Part shown: piece after piece, positions 9,162 to 16,951 of the stretch | Layout of the letters: each line of letters starts with the position of its first letter | How positions within the stretch are numbered: the stretch's first letter is position 1 | Assembly (NCBI GenBank): GCA_016218805.1 | Contig: JACRCW010000080.1 | Coordinates: 91,055-155,054, forward strand | Length of the DNA: 64,000 bases | Origin: Deltaproteobacteria bacterium | GTDB lineage: Bacteria > Myxococcota > JACRCW01 | Direction: 5' to 3' | Made by a program: the position numbers and the translations under genes | The notes under the pieces: model-generated | Databases searched by the model: none | The model's input: only the letters and a program-made list of their open reading frames with translations | Told to the model about the DNA's origin: nothing

Positions 9162-9692
9162 TCAGTGATGGCCTGTCGGATCGGGCGGCGCACTCGCGGT
9201 GAGACGTTGCCACGTGGGGTCGTCCACCACCCGCTGCTTCCATGCGGCATGACACCCCGTGCAGGTCTGCAGCGTGGCCCCGAGCTCCACGAGAACGCGT
9301 CCCCGGTTCCGCTCCCGTGCCGCGGCGGCGATGCCATCCGCCGTCCGGTGAAACGTCAGCGCCTGCTCCGTGAATCCCGGGGCACCCGCGCCCATGTGCG
9401 TGCACATCTGCGCCATTTGCTGCGAGTACCCGATCCGCCCCGCCGCCTTCTCAATCGCAGCGAAATCATCCGCGGCAACGGCGGCGACGATCTCCTGCAC
9501 CGCCAGCAGGTGATCGCGCATGTTCTGTTTCTGGTGGTTGGCCATCATGGGCAGGAGCGGCACCGCGGTGCGCGTGTCCATCTGGTCCAACGCGTCCGCG
9601 GGAGACGGCGCCGCCGGTGCGGGCGCAGGCGTTGCTTCGCGCGCGCAGGCGGTGAGGAAGGCAAGGGCGCCGAGGACACGCATGGCAATCAT
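9162..9692 (-). CDS. Lipoprotein c-type cytochrome (single haem, CTGCH near the C-terminus)
   Basis: 176 residues. A short signal peptide ends in LTAC (Cys16), giving a periplasm-facing lipoprotein. An Ala/Pro linker follows, then a helical domain with one haem-attachment motif CTGCH at residues 144-148 close to the C-terminus. A C-terminal haem motif in an all-helical domain is the layout of the cytochrome c' / c-556 four-helix-bundle group. The start at 9692 has GGAG six bases upstream; ATG 9683 is also possible. It lies 34 bases after the SQR-like gene and could be its electron acceptor, which is an inference from position. Confidence 0.85.
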   Translation of the reverse strand: MIAMRVLGALAFLTACAREATPAPAPAAPSPADALDQMDTRTAVPLLPMMANHQKQNMRDHLLAVQEIVAAVAADDFAAIEKAAGRIGYSQQMAQMCTHMGAGAPGFTEQALTFHRTADGIAAAARERNRGRVLVELGATLQTCTGCHAAWKQRVVDDPTWQRLTASAPPDPTGHH

Positions 9693-9726
9693 GGGGATCT
9701 CCGTTCCGCTGACGGCCGTGGCGACG

Positions 9727-10878
9727 TCAGAACCTCCGCCGCAGCCAGTCCTTCTCAAACAGTACCTTCGCGGCATGCCAGTGGCGACCCGGCGCGTGCA
9801 TCTTCATCTGCGGCGTGGGCTCCGCGTAGAAGTTCCCTTCGCCAAAGCCTGCCTTGCCATCCCCGGTCTCAATGAAGCACTCGCCGTGTCCTTCAAACGC
9901 CGCCGGTTTGCCCTTGCCGGTGATGCTCCGCGCGATGTTCCCCGCGACCACCTCCGCTTCACCGTGTGCGAACACGCCGGCCTTGGGCAGCGGCTTGCCG
10001 AGCTTCAACGGAATGGCGACGACGTCACCGAGCGCGTACACACCGGGGTGCCGGGTCTCCAGCGTGTGGCGGTCCACCTGCACCCAGCCGCTGTCCGCCA
10101 CCAGGCCCGCGTCACGCACCACCGCCGGCACGCGATGCGGCGGCACATACGCCAACAGGTCAAACACCGCCTCCGCGCCGCTGGCGAACTTCAACCGCTT
10201 GCCCACGACGTCGACCTCCGTGACCTGGTGCTCCGGGTGGTAGGTGACCCCCTTGGCCTCCACCATCCCCCGCACCGCCTTGGACACCTCGGGGCCGGCC
10301 ACACCCATCGGCCCGGCCTCCGCGGCGAACAGGTCCAGCTGCGTCGCATCACGGATCTTCCGCTTGCGGCACGCGGCCTCCAGCAGCATGGCCGCTTCGT
10401 ACGGCGCCGCCGGGCACTTGTACGCGGGCGCGGCGGTCAGCACGACAATCCGGCCACCGGTAAAACCTTCAAAGGCGTCCCGCAGCGCCGCGGCGCCAGC
10501 GAGCGTGTAGAAGTTGTGCCCCGCCTCCTTGAGGCCGGGCACGGTCTCCGGTGCCAGGTCTGCGCCCAGCGCGATGACCAGGTGATCCGCGGCCAGCGTG
10601 CGCCCGTCCACGACGACCTCGCGGTTTGCGGCGTCAATGCGCTGGATCTCACCGCGGATCACTTCCACGCCGCGCCGTTCCAGCAGCGCCAGCGGGCGCG
10701 AGATCTTCTCCGCGGTCCGGTCACCCGTCATCAACCACAGCAGGGACGGCGCAAACACCGAACGCGCCTCGCGGTCCACGAGCACCACTCGGTGCTCCTT
10801 GGGGAGCGCCTTGCGGAGCGCGTTGGCCGCCACCACGCCCCCCACCCCACCACCGAGAATGAGAACTGTCTGGTTCAT
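9727..10878 (-). CDS. Sulfide:quinone oxidoreductase-like FAD flavoprotein
   Basis: 383 residues. The N-terminal Rossmann FAD motif LILGGGVGGVVAANAL and the C-terminal FAD-binding ALGDVVAIP (282-290) place it in the SQR / flavocytochrome c sulfide dehydrogenase flavoprotein family. These enzymes oxidise sulfide to polysulfide/sulfur using a redox Cys pair. Candidate Cys are Cys155 in KCPAAPYE and Cys334 in GECFIETG, at the positions where family members carry them. An amphipathic C-terminus (FEKDWLRRRF) could touch the membrane. Neighbours with sulfur-carrier (DsrE) and rhodanese domains support sulfide chemistry. A Cys pair alone does not separate SQR from related persulfide or NADH oxidases. 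Confidence 0.88.
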   Translation of the reverse strand: MNQTVLILGGGVGGVVAANALRKALPKEHRVVLVDREARSVFAPSLLWLMTGDRTAEKISRPLALLERRGVEVIRGEIQRIDAANREVVVDGRTLAADHLVIALGADLAPETVPGLKEAGHNFYTLAGAAALRDAFEGFTGGRIVVLTAAPAYKCPAAPYEAAMLLEAACRKRKIRDATQLDLFAAEAGPMGVAGPEVSKAVRGMVEAKGVTYHPEHQVTEVDVVGKRLKFASGAEAVFDLLAYVPPHRVPAVVRDAGLVADSGWVQVDRHTLETRHPGVYALGDVVAIPLKLGKPLPKAGVFAHGEAEVVAGNIARSITGKGKPAAFEGHGECFIETGDGKAGFGEGNFYAEPTPQMKMHAPGRHWHAAKVLFEKDWLRRRF

Positions 10879-10899
10879 GTTGATCGCTCCCGTTCAGAA

Positions 10900-11253
10900 T
10901 CAGAACACCAGGACCTTCGCGCTCGCGGCGGTCAGCTCGGTGAGCTCGTCCAGCGTGCTGCGCTGGCAGCCCTCCAGGACCTCAGTCTCCTTCAGCGCGC
11001 GCGCATCCATGCACGTGCCGCACAACAGGACGCGGCCCTTGCGGCTCAGTACGCCTTTCAGCATGCGCTCCAGGTTGTAGTAGCCGTTGGGCGTTTGCTG
11101 CCCCGCCTTGGCGGCGGCCACGGCGTCCCCCATGAGGAACACGGTCAGCGCCAGCGTGTCGTTCTTGGTCAGCAGGTTCAGCGCCAGGCGCAGACCGTTG
11201 TAGGTCCGCTCGGTGCCGTAGGGCGGGTCGTTGAGGATCATCAGGATGCTCAT
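10900..11253 (-). CDS. DsrE-family sulfur-carrier-like protein
   Basis: 117 residues, a complete DsrE/DsrF-like alpha/beta domain. It begins MSILMILNDPPYGTERTYNG and has a candidate persulfide site in the LLCGTCMDARAL motif (Cys78, Cys81), with Cys96 further on. Family members carry sulfur as Cys-persulfide between enzymes, commonly beside rhodaneses and sulfide oxidases. ATG 11253 overlaps the stop of the ArsR-rhodanese gene (ATGA), and a GGAGAA precedes it; upstream in-frame starts would only add low-complexity sequence. The SQR-like gene begins 21 bases downstream. Confidence 0.9.
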   Translation of the reverse strand: MSILMILNDPPYGTERTYNGLRLALNLLTKNDTLALTVFLMGDAVAAAKAGQQTPNGYYNLERMLKGVLSRKGRVLLCGTCMDARALKETEVLEGCQRSTLDELTELTAASAKVLVF

Positions 11254-11951
11254 GTGCGCTTCTCCGTTGTGCGTCGTCGTGTGGCAGGCACGCCGGCCTC
11301 CACGGGGAGACCGGCCTGGTTCCATTCGGGGTAGCCGTCTTTCAGGCGGACCGCGTCACGGCCGCGCCGGCGCAACATGCGAACCGCCTCCGCAGCCAGC
11401 ACGCAGTAGGGGCCGCGACAGTACGCGACCACGCGCTTGCCGGTCGGCAACTCGGCCAGGCGGCGCTCCAGTTCGCCCAGCGGGATGGACAGCGCGCCCG
11501 CAATGTGGCCGGCGGCGTATTCAACCCGCGGCCGCACGTCGATGACGACGACTTCGCGACCGCGCGCGCGCCGCAACAGTTCCACGCGCTCCACCGGTTC
11601 CAGACCATCCGCGTCGCCAAAGTAGTCGTCCACCAGGCGGCCCACCTCGGCCAGGCGGGCCTCCGCCAACTCCTGCAACGCCCGGTAGCCCCGGGAAACC
11701 AGCGGGTCAGCCAGCCGGTAGAACACCTGCAGCCCGTCCTTGCGCGACGCCACCAGGTTGGCGCCCTTGAGCACCTGCAGGTGCCGTGACGTGTTGGCCA
11801 CCGTGGAGCCGGTCTCCGCGGCCAGCGCTTCCACGTGGCGCTCGCCCTGGGCCAGCACGTCAATGAGCTCAATGCGCTTGGGCGCGGAGAATGCCGCCGC
11901 CACCAGGGCAAACTGCTCAAACACCGCATCCTTGAACTCGCGTCCGCGCAT
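11250..11951 (-). CDS. ArsR-type repressor fused to a rhodanese domain
   Basis: 233 residues. Residues about 10-95 form a winged-helix ArsR/SmtB domain (recognition helix around TVANTSRHLQVLKGANLV). Residues about 118-220 form a rhodanese domain with active-site loop YCRGPYC (Cys178, Cys183). The N-terminal domain lacks an evident CVC metal site. In this fusion the rhodanese Cys may sense persulfide or reactive sulfur (inference). It is the first gene of the minus-strand unit and overlaps dsrE by the ATGA arrangement. A perfect inverted repeat lies 4 bases upstream of its start codon and includes the likely ribosome-binding region, which suggests autorepression. Confidence 0.92.
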   Translation of the reverse strand: MRGREFKDAVFEQFALVAAAFSAPKRIELIDVLAQGERHVEALAAETGSTVANTSRHLQVLKGANLVASRKDGLQVFYRLADPLVSRGYRALQELAEARLAEVGRLVDDYFGDADGLEPVERVELLRRARGREVVVIDVRPRVEYAAGHIAGALSIPLGELERRLAELPTGKRVVAYCRGPYCVLAAEAVRMLRRRGRDAVRLKDGYPEWNQAGLPVEAGVPATRRRTTEKRT

Positions 11952-11954
11952 GGA

Positions 11955-11978
11955 CTAATCAACTCCTCAATTGATTAG
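11955..11978. promoter_or_regulatory. Inverted-repeat operator candidate between ArsR-rhodanese operon and PLP enzyme gene
   Basis: Perfect 8-base arms CTAATCAA (11955-11962) and TTGATTAG (11971-11978) separated by 8 bases that contain a GAGGAG on the minus strand. The AT-rich dyad stands out in a roughly 70% GC background. It lies in the 71-base divergent intergenic space, 4 bases from the ArsR-rhodanese start and about 45 bases from the PLP-enzyme start. A bound repressor could therefore affect both directions. Binding is inferred from position and symmetry. Confidence 0.75.
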
Positions 11979-12022
11979 TAGAGTACTCCCCACCGCGCGT
12001 CAACCGTGGTATCCACGCGCCC

Positions 12023-13204
12023 ATGACCACGCCCCCCACGCCCGGATTGTCCACGCGTTGCATCCATGCCGGTGACCACCTTGATGAGCGGGGCGGGATC
12101 CACACGCCGCTGTACAACCATTCCACCTTTGCCTTCACCAGCACGCAGGGTGTGCTGGACGTCGTGGAGGGCCGCGCCAACGGCAACCTGTACACGCGCT
12201 ATGGGCTGAACCCCACCATCCGCTCGGTGGAGGAGAAGCTTGCCAGCATTGAGGGGGGCGAGGCCGCCTGGGTGTTCAGCTCCGGGATGGCCGCCGAGGC
12301 GGCAACGCTGCTGAGCTGCTGCAAGACCGGCGACCACGTGGTCTGCATTGGCGACGTCTACGGCGGCACCTATGAGCTGCTCGGCACCAACCTCCCGGAC
12401 CTTGGCATCACCACCACGTTCCTGCTGGGGTCACAACTGGACCGCCTCCCCGAGGCGCTGAGGCCCAACACGCGCCTGGTGTTCTTTGAGACGCCCACCA
12501 ATCCCAACATGGAAGTGCTGGACATCGCGGCCATCGCCGCCATTGCCCGGCGGCACGGGGTGCTCACCGTGGTGGACAACACGTTTGCCACGCCGGTGAA
12601 CCAGGACCCGCTGGCGCTGGGCGCGGATCTCGTCGTGCACAGCACCACCAAGTACCTGGGCGGGCACAGTGACCTCACCGGTGGCGCCGTCATCGGGTCC
12701 GCCAGACTGCTGCAGCCCATCTGGATGTGGCGCAAGAACCTGGGGCAGATGATGGCGCCGGAGGTGGCGTTCCTGCTGGCGCGCAGCCTGCGGACGCTGG
12801 TCATCCGCGTGCGTGCGCACAATGACGCCGCGGCCACGCTGGCGCGCCGGCTGGCGGAACACCCCCGCGTGGCAAGCGTGAACTACCCGGGGCTGACCAC
12901 GCATCCGGGCCACGCCGTGGCGCGCGCCCAGATGAAGGGGTTCGGAGGCATGTTGAGCTTTGTTGTCCGCGGTGATGCCGCCGCCACCGCCGCCGTGGTG
13001 GACCGGCTCCGGTTGTTCGCCATTGCCCCCAGCCTGGGCGGCGTGGAGAGCCTGGTCACGCAACCCGTCACCACCACGCACCACGGGCTCACGCCGGAGG
13101 AGCGCGCACGGCGCGGCATTGTGGACGGGATGGTGCGCCTCTCCGTGGGCCTGGAGGACGTTGAAGACCTGTGGGCTGACCTGGAACAGGCGCTGGCGTC
13201 CTGA
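12023..13204 (+). CDS. Cys/Met-metabolism PLP enzyme (cystathionine gamma-synthase/lyase family)
   Basis: 393 residues, full length for the family. PLP-binding signatures are intact: SSGMAA, the ETPTNPNMEV substrate loop, VVDNTFATP, and the Schiff-base lysine Lys210 in HSTTKYLGGHSD. Tyr60-region TRYGLNPT and the C-terminal LSVGLED are typical. Members make cystathionine, cleave it, or use sulfide directly; sequence alone does not separate gamma-synthase, gamma-lyase and sulfhydrylase here. No clear ribosome-binding site precedes ATG 12023. It is divergent from the sulfur/Czc unit and shares its control region, fitting a role in sulfur metabolism. Confidence 0.92.
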   Translation: MTTPPTPGLSTRCIHAGDHLDERGGIHTPLYNHSTFAFTSTQGVLDVVEGRANGNLYTRYGLNPTIRSVEEKLASIEGGEAAWVFSSGMAAEAATLLSCCKTGDHVVCIGDVYGGTYELLGTNLPDLGITTTFLLGSQLDRLPEALRPNTRLVFFETPTNPNMEVLDIAAIAAIARRHGVLTVVDNTFATPVNQDPLALGADLVVHSTTKYLGGHSDLTGGAVIGSARLLQPIWMWRKNLGQMMAPEVAFLLARSLRTLVIRVRAHNDAAATLARRLAEHPRVASVNYPGLTTHPGHAVARAQMKGFGGMLSFVVRGDAAATAAVVDRLRLFAIAPSLGGVESLVTQPVTTTHHGLTPEERARRGIVDGMVRLSVGLEDVEDLWADLEQALAS

Positions 13205-13221
13205 TCCGGTTTGACCCCGCC

Positions 13222-13238
13222 TACTACGGGGCGTAGGA
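13222..13238. promoter_or_regulatory. BlaI-type operator candidate, site 1 (autoregulatory)
   Basis: TACTAC, 5 bases, GTAGGA directly in front of the BlaI-type repressor gene, overlapping its ribosome-binding site (GGAG). It has the same half-site and spacing as site 2 at 14652-14668 (TACTAC-N5-GTAGTA). BlaI/MecI/CopY repressors bind TAC/GTA dyads of this kind, and overlap with the translation start fits autorepression. Confidence 0.75.
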
Positions 13239-13246
13239 GACGGGGC

Positions 13247-13627
13247 ATGACCGCGGTGAAACGCCCGCTGGGTGAGCTCGAGCACGCCATCATGACCGTC
13301 CTGTGGACGCGCGCGCCGCTGTCCGGCCGCGAGGTGCTGGCTCGGCTGCACCGGCGCCCGCAGCCCGCCTACACCACCGTGATGACGGTGCTGGACCGCC
13401 TGCACGCCAAGGGGTTTGTGGAGCGGGTGAAGGACGGCAAGGCGTTCCTCTACGGGCCCACCGTGTCACGCGAGGAATGGACGGCACAGAACGCGCTGCG
13501 CGCGCTCGGGAAGGACCCCACCACGGGGGTGCTCGTGGCGTTCCTGGACTCCGCGGAGCGCGCGGATTCGGACCTGATGGACCGCCTGGAGCGTCTCATT
13601 GCCGCGCGCCGGGAGCGTGGCACGTGA
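13247..13627 (+). CDS. BlaI/MecI/CopY-family winged-helix repressor
   Basis: 126 residues, standard length. The winged-helix domain reads LGELEHAIMTVLW, ...TTVMTVLDRLHAKGFVERVKDGKAFLY, and a C-terminal dimerisation helix follows. These repressors are inactivated by cleavage or metal binding when a partner membrane protease senses the signal. ATG 13247 has GGAG seven bases upstream; an earlier in-frame start would add a basic tail. Its stop overlaps the GTG start of the M56 protease gene (GTGA), the usual arrangement of such sensor pairs. Confidence 0.95.
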   Translation: MTAVKRPLGELEHAIMTVLWTRAPLSGREVLARLHRRPQPAYTTVMTVLDRLHAKGFVERVKDGKAFLYGPTVSREEWTAQNALRALGKDPTTGVLVAFLDSAERADSDLMDRLERLIAARRERGT

Positions 13628-14607
13628 GCGCGCTGCTGCTGGGCCCGCCGCTGCTGGCGGTCTTCCTGGTGTCCGCGGCGGGCGTCACGGCGTGCACCGC
13701 GTGGCCGGGCCGGTGGAGCGCGCGGCGCGCGGGTGTCCTGGCGCTCCTGGCCGTGGCCGGGCCCCTGGTAGCGGGCCTGCTGACCGCCGCCGCGTTCCTG
13801 GCGCCGCTGTTGGAGGGCCACTGTCATTGCGCCGACCACGGGCTCCATCACCCGCACCTGTGTCCGCTCCATCCCGCGCATGCGGCCGCGCTGGTGGCAC
13901 CAGGCGTGTACGTGTTGGCTGCGTGGGTCCTGTTTGTCGCGCCGGACGTGGGCGGGCTGGTCCGCGGCCTGCTGCACGCGGCAGTTTGGCGGCGGGCTGT
14001 TCTGCGGACGCCGGCCCGGCGGGTGGCAGGCCACCGGGTCCACCTGTCCGGGTGCGGTGGCCTGGGCGCGGTGACGGTGGGTCTGCTGCGGCCCGTGATC
14101 GTCGTGGATCCGCGGGTGTGGGACGCGCTGGCACCCGCAGAGCGCAAGGCCGTGGTCCAGCACGAGGCCGCGCACGCGCGTCGACGGGATGCGCTGGTGC
14201 TCCTGGGGCTGCGCTTGTGGACCGCCCTGTGCCCGCTGCCCGCGCTCCGGCGCGTGGTGGACGCGTGGCGCGTGGCCGCGGAGCACGCCTGTGACCGGTA
14301 CGCCGCCGGGCGGGTCGGGAACGCGTGCATCGTCGCTGCCGCGCTGGTTGCCGTGGAACGCGCCCGCCACGGCCCGCTCCCGGCGTTCCCGCCACAGGGT
14401 GTGCTGCCGGTTGGCGGCGGGGACGGACTGGAGCACCGGGTGCAGTCCCTGCTGGCCGATCCCCCGGCAGCGCCCCCCGCCGCGCATGCCGTCCTCCCCG
14501 TCGTGGCGCTGGCCCTGGCCGGCGGCGTCCTGGCGCTGGGCGTCGCCGCGGATGGGGCCCATCACTTCGTCGAAACCGTCCTCGGTTTCCTCTTCCCCGC
14601 CCGCTGA
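13624..14607 (+). CDS. BlaR1-like M56 membrane metalloprotease with His/Cys-rich loop
   Basis: 327 residues from a GTG that overlaps the repressor stop. Several transmembrane helices surround the zinc-protease motif HEAAH (180-184) and the downstream Glu220 in EHACD. This is the M56 sensor-protease core that transmits an outside signal to a BlaI-type repressor. No penicillin-binding domain follows, so the ligand is not obviously a beta-lactam. Between helices 2 and 3, residues 66-86 hold 8 His and 3 Cys (HCHC, HGLHHPH, CPLHPAH), a likely metal-binding loop and the best guess at the sensing element (inference). The protein ends in one more hydrophobic helix. Confidence 0.9.
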   Translation: MSALLLGPPLLAVFLVSAAGVTACTAWPGRWSARRAGVLALLAVAGPLVAGLLTAAAFLAPLLEGHCHCADHGLHHPHLCPLHPAHAAALVAPGVYVLAAWVLFVAPDVGGLVRGLLHAAVWRRAVLRTPARRVAGHRVHLSGCGGLGAVTVGLLRPVIVVDPRVWDALAPAERKAVVQHEAAHARRRDALVLLGLRLWTALCPLPALRRVVDAWRVAAEHACDRYAAGRVGNACIVAAALVAVERARHGPLPAFPPQGVLPVGGGDGLEHRVQSLLADPPAAPPAAHAVLPVVALALAGGVLALGVAADGAHHFVETVLGFLFPAR

Positions 14608-14651
14608 GGCGGCACGCGCTGCGTTTGCGGCGGGTTGCCCAGGAATTCACA

Positions 14652-14668
14652 TACTACAGCGCGTAGTA
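14652..14668. promoter_or_regulatory. BlaI-type operator candidate, site 2 (perfect dyad)
   Basis: TACTAC (14652-14657), spacer AGCGC, GTAGTA (14663-14668): a perfect 6-base dyad with the same half-site and 5-base spacer as the site upstream of the BlaI-type gene. It lies 45 bases after the M56 stop and 11 bases before the first coding-like codon (GTG 14680) of the decayed adaptor gene, as expected for the regulated target. Confidence 0.8.
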
Positions 14669-14679
14669 CAGCCATTGCG

Positions 14680-15216
14680 GTGCTGCGGCTGGGAGTGACG
14701 GCGTGCCCGGGTGCGCCGGCGCCGCACCGGCACCCGCATGACGCGCCGGAGGTCCGCCCGTCGCCATCACGCGCTGGACGGCGCAGCCTGAGCTGTTTGT
14801 GGAGTTTCCGTGGCTGGCACGGCCCTGTTCCACGCCCACGGCACGAGCCGGGAGGGCACACAGGCCGCCACGCGCGGCGCCTTACGCGTGGCCTTCCGGC
14901 GTGAGGGACGGGTCGCCGCCGAGGGCAGCGCCGCGGGGGGTGGCCCGCCCCGGCGTGTTCACGCCGGAGACCACCGCACCGGCGCCGGGCGAGTCCCAGG
15001 TGGAAAGGGTCTACGCCGTCGAGGGCGACGCGGACACGTTCGGTTGCGGCGCGGTCACCGTGCACGCGACGCCGACCGCAGCGACGGAGGAGGTGCCCGC
15101 GGGGGCGGCCATCGCGTTCGGCGTTGTTGTGGTTCTGCGCTCCGCGGTGGTGGAGCTGAACACGCGCCCCTGGGTGTTTGTGCAGACGGAGGGCCAAGCC
15201 CTGTTCACGGTTGGGC
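14680..15216 (+). pseudogene. Decayed metal-efflux periplasmic adaptor (CusB/CzcB-like lipoprotein), frameshifted and internally deleted
   Basis: No single frame is coding, but fragments of one protein can be read in order. Frame 1 gives a lipoprotein-like start (VLRLGVTACPGAPAPHRHPHD). Frame 3 then gives ITRWTAQPELFVEFPWLA, and frame 2 a segment around ALRVAFRREGR. Frame 3 resumes with RPGVFTPETTAPAPGES, GDADTFGCGAVTVHA and RSAVVELNTRPWVFVQTEG. These resemble the N-terminal ligand domain and the last beta-barrel strand of efflux adaptors. The central lipoyl and hairpin part (some 200 residues in intact relatives) is missing. The identification rests on pattern memory, not an alignment. It sits right behind BlaI-type operator 2, so it was probably the target of that regulator. 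Confidence 0.65.
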
Positions 15217-16251
15217 AACCGCCGGCAGGTCAATCGGGATCGTACGTACTGCAAGGACGCCTGCCGCCGGGATGTCCAGCTCCTGCTGGCGGCACTTTCC
15301 GCTGCTGCGCCACGCCACCCGGCGCATCCCTGCGGGTGCGCTGAACGCGGGCGCTACCACCGCTTTCCCGTCCACCCATGCCGCGTCAGGCTGGGGGGAG
15401 AGCAGGACAAGATTCTCCCCGGGCGAGGCGGCCGGTGCGGACTCCCTGGGACACGCGGTGTCAGCCGCCCCGCGCGTCTCCGCGTAACGTTTCTCAACCT
15501 CAGGCGGCGGATGCACCTGGTGGCGCGCGGCCTGCAGGCGCAGCGCGATGAGCGGCAACCCCTGCTGGCAGCGTTTGAGCTCCACCGTTCCGTACGCGCT
15601 CTGGCGACGGACGCGGTCGTACTCCGCCACGCGTTTGGGAAGTTGTACGCAGTAGGTATCCAGCCGCTTCTCTGCCTCCAGGAGGCTCCTCTCCGCGTCC
15701 GCAAACGCGCGCACCGCGGACTGGGACAGCGCCAGATCCACCCAGCGGTCCTGGTCTTCCGGCCACCGTTCCACCACGACACGTGCCGCCCACAGCGACG
15801 CCTGCGTGCCGCGCGTCTGCTCCGCGATGAGCCGCAGGTTGGAGCGCACCGCCGGTTCCTCGCCCATCTCCGGCTCCAGCGCGGCCAACGCGGGGCCCAG
15901 GTCCTTGACGTCCGCGTGACGCGCCATGACGCGCAGCACGCGCTGCGCCGCACGCGCCCGCTCCTCGGACCCGGGGGGCAACCCCTCAAACAACTCAAAC
16001 GCCTCCTCCTTGGACTCCGTGTCCGGCGCGCCCAGGATGGCGCGCGCGGCGAGGATCAGCACCGTGCGCATGCGGCGAACGTCGTCGTCAGACTGGCCCT
16101 CCTGTCTGAGCAGCGCGCGCGACGCGCGGAACGCCTGCAGGTGGTTCTCCTTCTCCAGGAAGCGCTCTGCCTGTTGCACGCGGTCCAGGCAGGACGCGGC
16201 CAGGGCCACCGCACACACGGCGATAACGATTCTCTTCGGCTCAGCCTTCAA
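15205..16251 (-). CDS. Predicted helical (TPR-like) lipoprotein
   Basis: 348 residues. Signal peptide MKAEPKRIVIAVCAVALAAS ends at a Cys (LAASC), so probably a lipoprotein. The body (about 25-260) is Ala/Leu/Arg-rich and helical with repeat-like spacing, resembling degenerate TPRs. The last 80 residues look like a small beta-rich domain. I recognise no enzyme family. Its start overlaps the end of the response regulator gene by 11 bases, so it is the third gene of the kinase-regulator-lipoprotein operon and may work with that signalling pair at the envelope. Confidence 0.8.
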   Translation of the reverse strand: MKAEPKRIVIAVCAVALAASCLDRVQQAERFLEKENHLQAFRASRALLRQEGQSDDDVRRMRTVLILAARAILGAPDTESKEEAFELFEGLPPGSEERARAAQRVLRVMARHADVKDLGPALAALEPEMGEEPAVRSNLRLIAEQTRGTQASLWAARVVVERWPEDQDRWVDLALSQSAVRAFADAERSLLEAEKRLDTYCVQLPKRVAEYDRVRRQSAYGTVELKRCQQGLPLIALRLQAARHQVHPPPEVEKRYAETRGAADTACPRESAPAASPGENLVLLSPQPDAAWVDGKAVVAPAFSAPAGMRRVAWRSSGKCRQQELDIPAAGVLAVRTIPIDLPAVAQP

Positions 16252-16951
16252 AGCGGTATCCCATGCCTCTCACGGTGACGATGTACCTGGGGTTCTCCGG
16301 GTCCGCCTCCAGCTTGGTACGCAACGCGCGCACAAAGTTGTCCACGGTGCGCGCGGTGCCTTCGTAGTCCGCGCCCCACGCGCGGCGCAGCAGGCTCTCG
16401 CGGTCCTGCACGCGGCCGGGCCGTTCCATCAGGCACTGCAGCAGCGCCAGCTCCGTGGAGGTCACGTTCACCGGCTCGCCGCCGCGCGTGACCTTCCCCG
16501 CCGCCAGGTCCACCACCACGTCACCAAATGCGTGCAGGCGCCGCGGCTCATCAGCGGGACGGCGCATCAGCGCCCCCACGCGCGCCAGCAGTTCCTGCAG
16601 CCCAAACGGCTTGGACATGTAGTCATCCGCGCCCAGCTGCAGGCCCATCACCTTGTCCGCTTCTGAGCCCTTGGCGGACAGCATCAGCACGCGCGTGCGC
16701 GCCCCCGCAGCGCGCATCCCGCGCAACACCTCAAACCCGTTGAGCTCCGGCATCATGACGTCAAGAATCACCAAATCGTACCCGCCGTTGAGGGCGCGGT
16801 CCAGGCCGGTGCGGCCGTCCCGCGCAATGTCCACGTGGTAGCCCTCGTAGCGCAGGTTGATGGACAGGCCGGTGGTGATGGCCGCGTCATCCTCGACAAT
16901 GAGGATGCGCCTGGACGGGGCCGCGGTCTCTGCCAAGGCTTCCTCCTTCAC
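16241..16951 (-). CDS. OmpR/PhoB-family response regulator
   Basis: 236 residues. Receiver domain 14-130 with acidic pair (VEDDAA), phosphoacceptor Asp64 (VILDVMMPEL), the SAK switch residue and Lys in YMSKPF. The C-terminal winged helix 140-236 ends RTVDNFVRALRTKLE...RGMGYRFEG, the DNA-binding effector of this class. Start and stop overlap its neighbours: 4 bases with the kinase gene upstream and 11 bases with the lipoprotein gene downstream. The target genes are unknown; the downstream lipoprotein is a candidate. Confidence 0.97.
   Translation of the reverse strand: MKEEALAETAAPSRRILIVEDDAAITTGLSINLRYEGYHVDIARDGRTGLDRALNGGYDLVILDVMMPELNGFEVLRGMRAAGARTRVLMLSAKGSEADKVMGLQLGADDYMSKPFGLQELLARVGALMRRPADEPRRLHAFGDVVVDLAAGKVTRGGEPVNVTSTELALLQCLMERPGRVQDRESLLRRAWGADYEGTARTVDNFVRALRTKLEADPENPRYIVTVRGMGYRFEG

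Noticed and set aside
12431..13405. 324-codon minus-strand frame over the PLP enzyme
   Set aside because: Antisense of a conserved enzyme with His/Gln-rich composition typical of a shadow.
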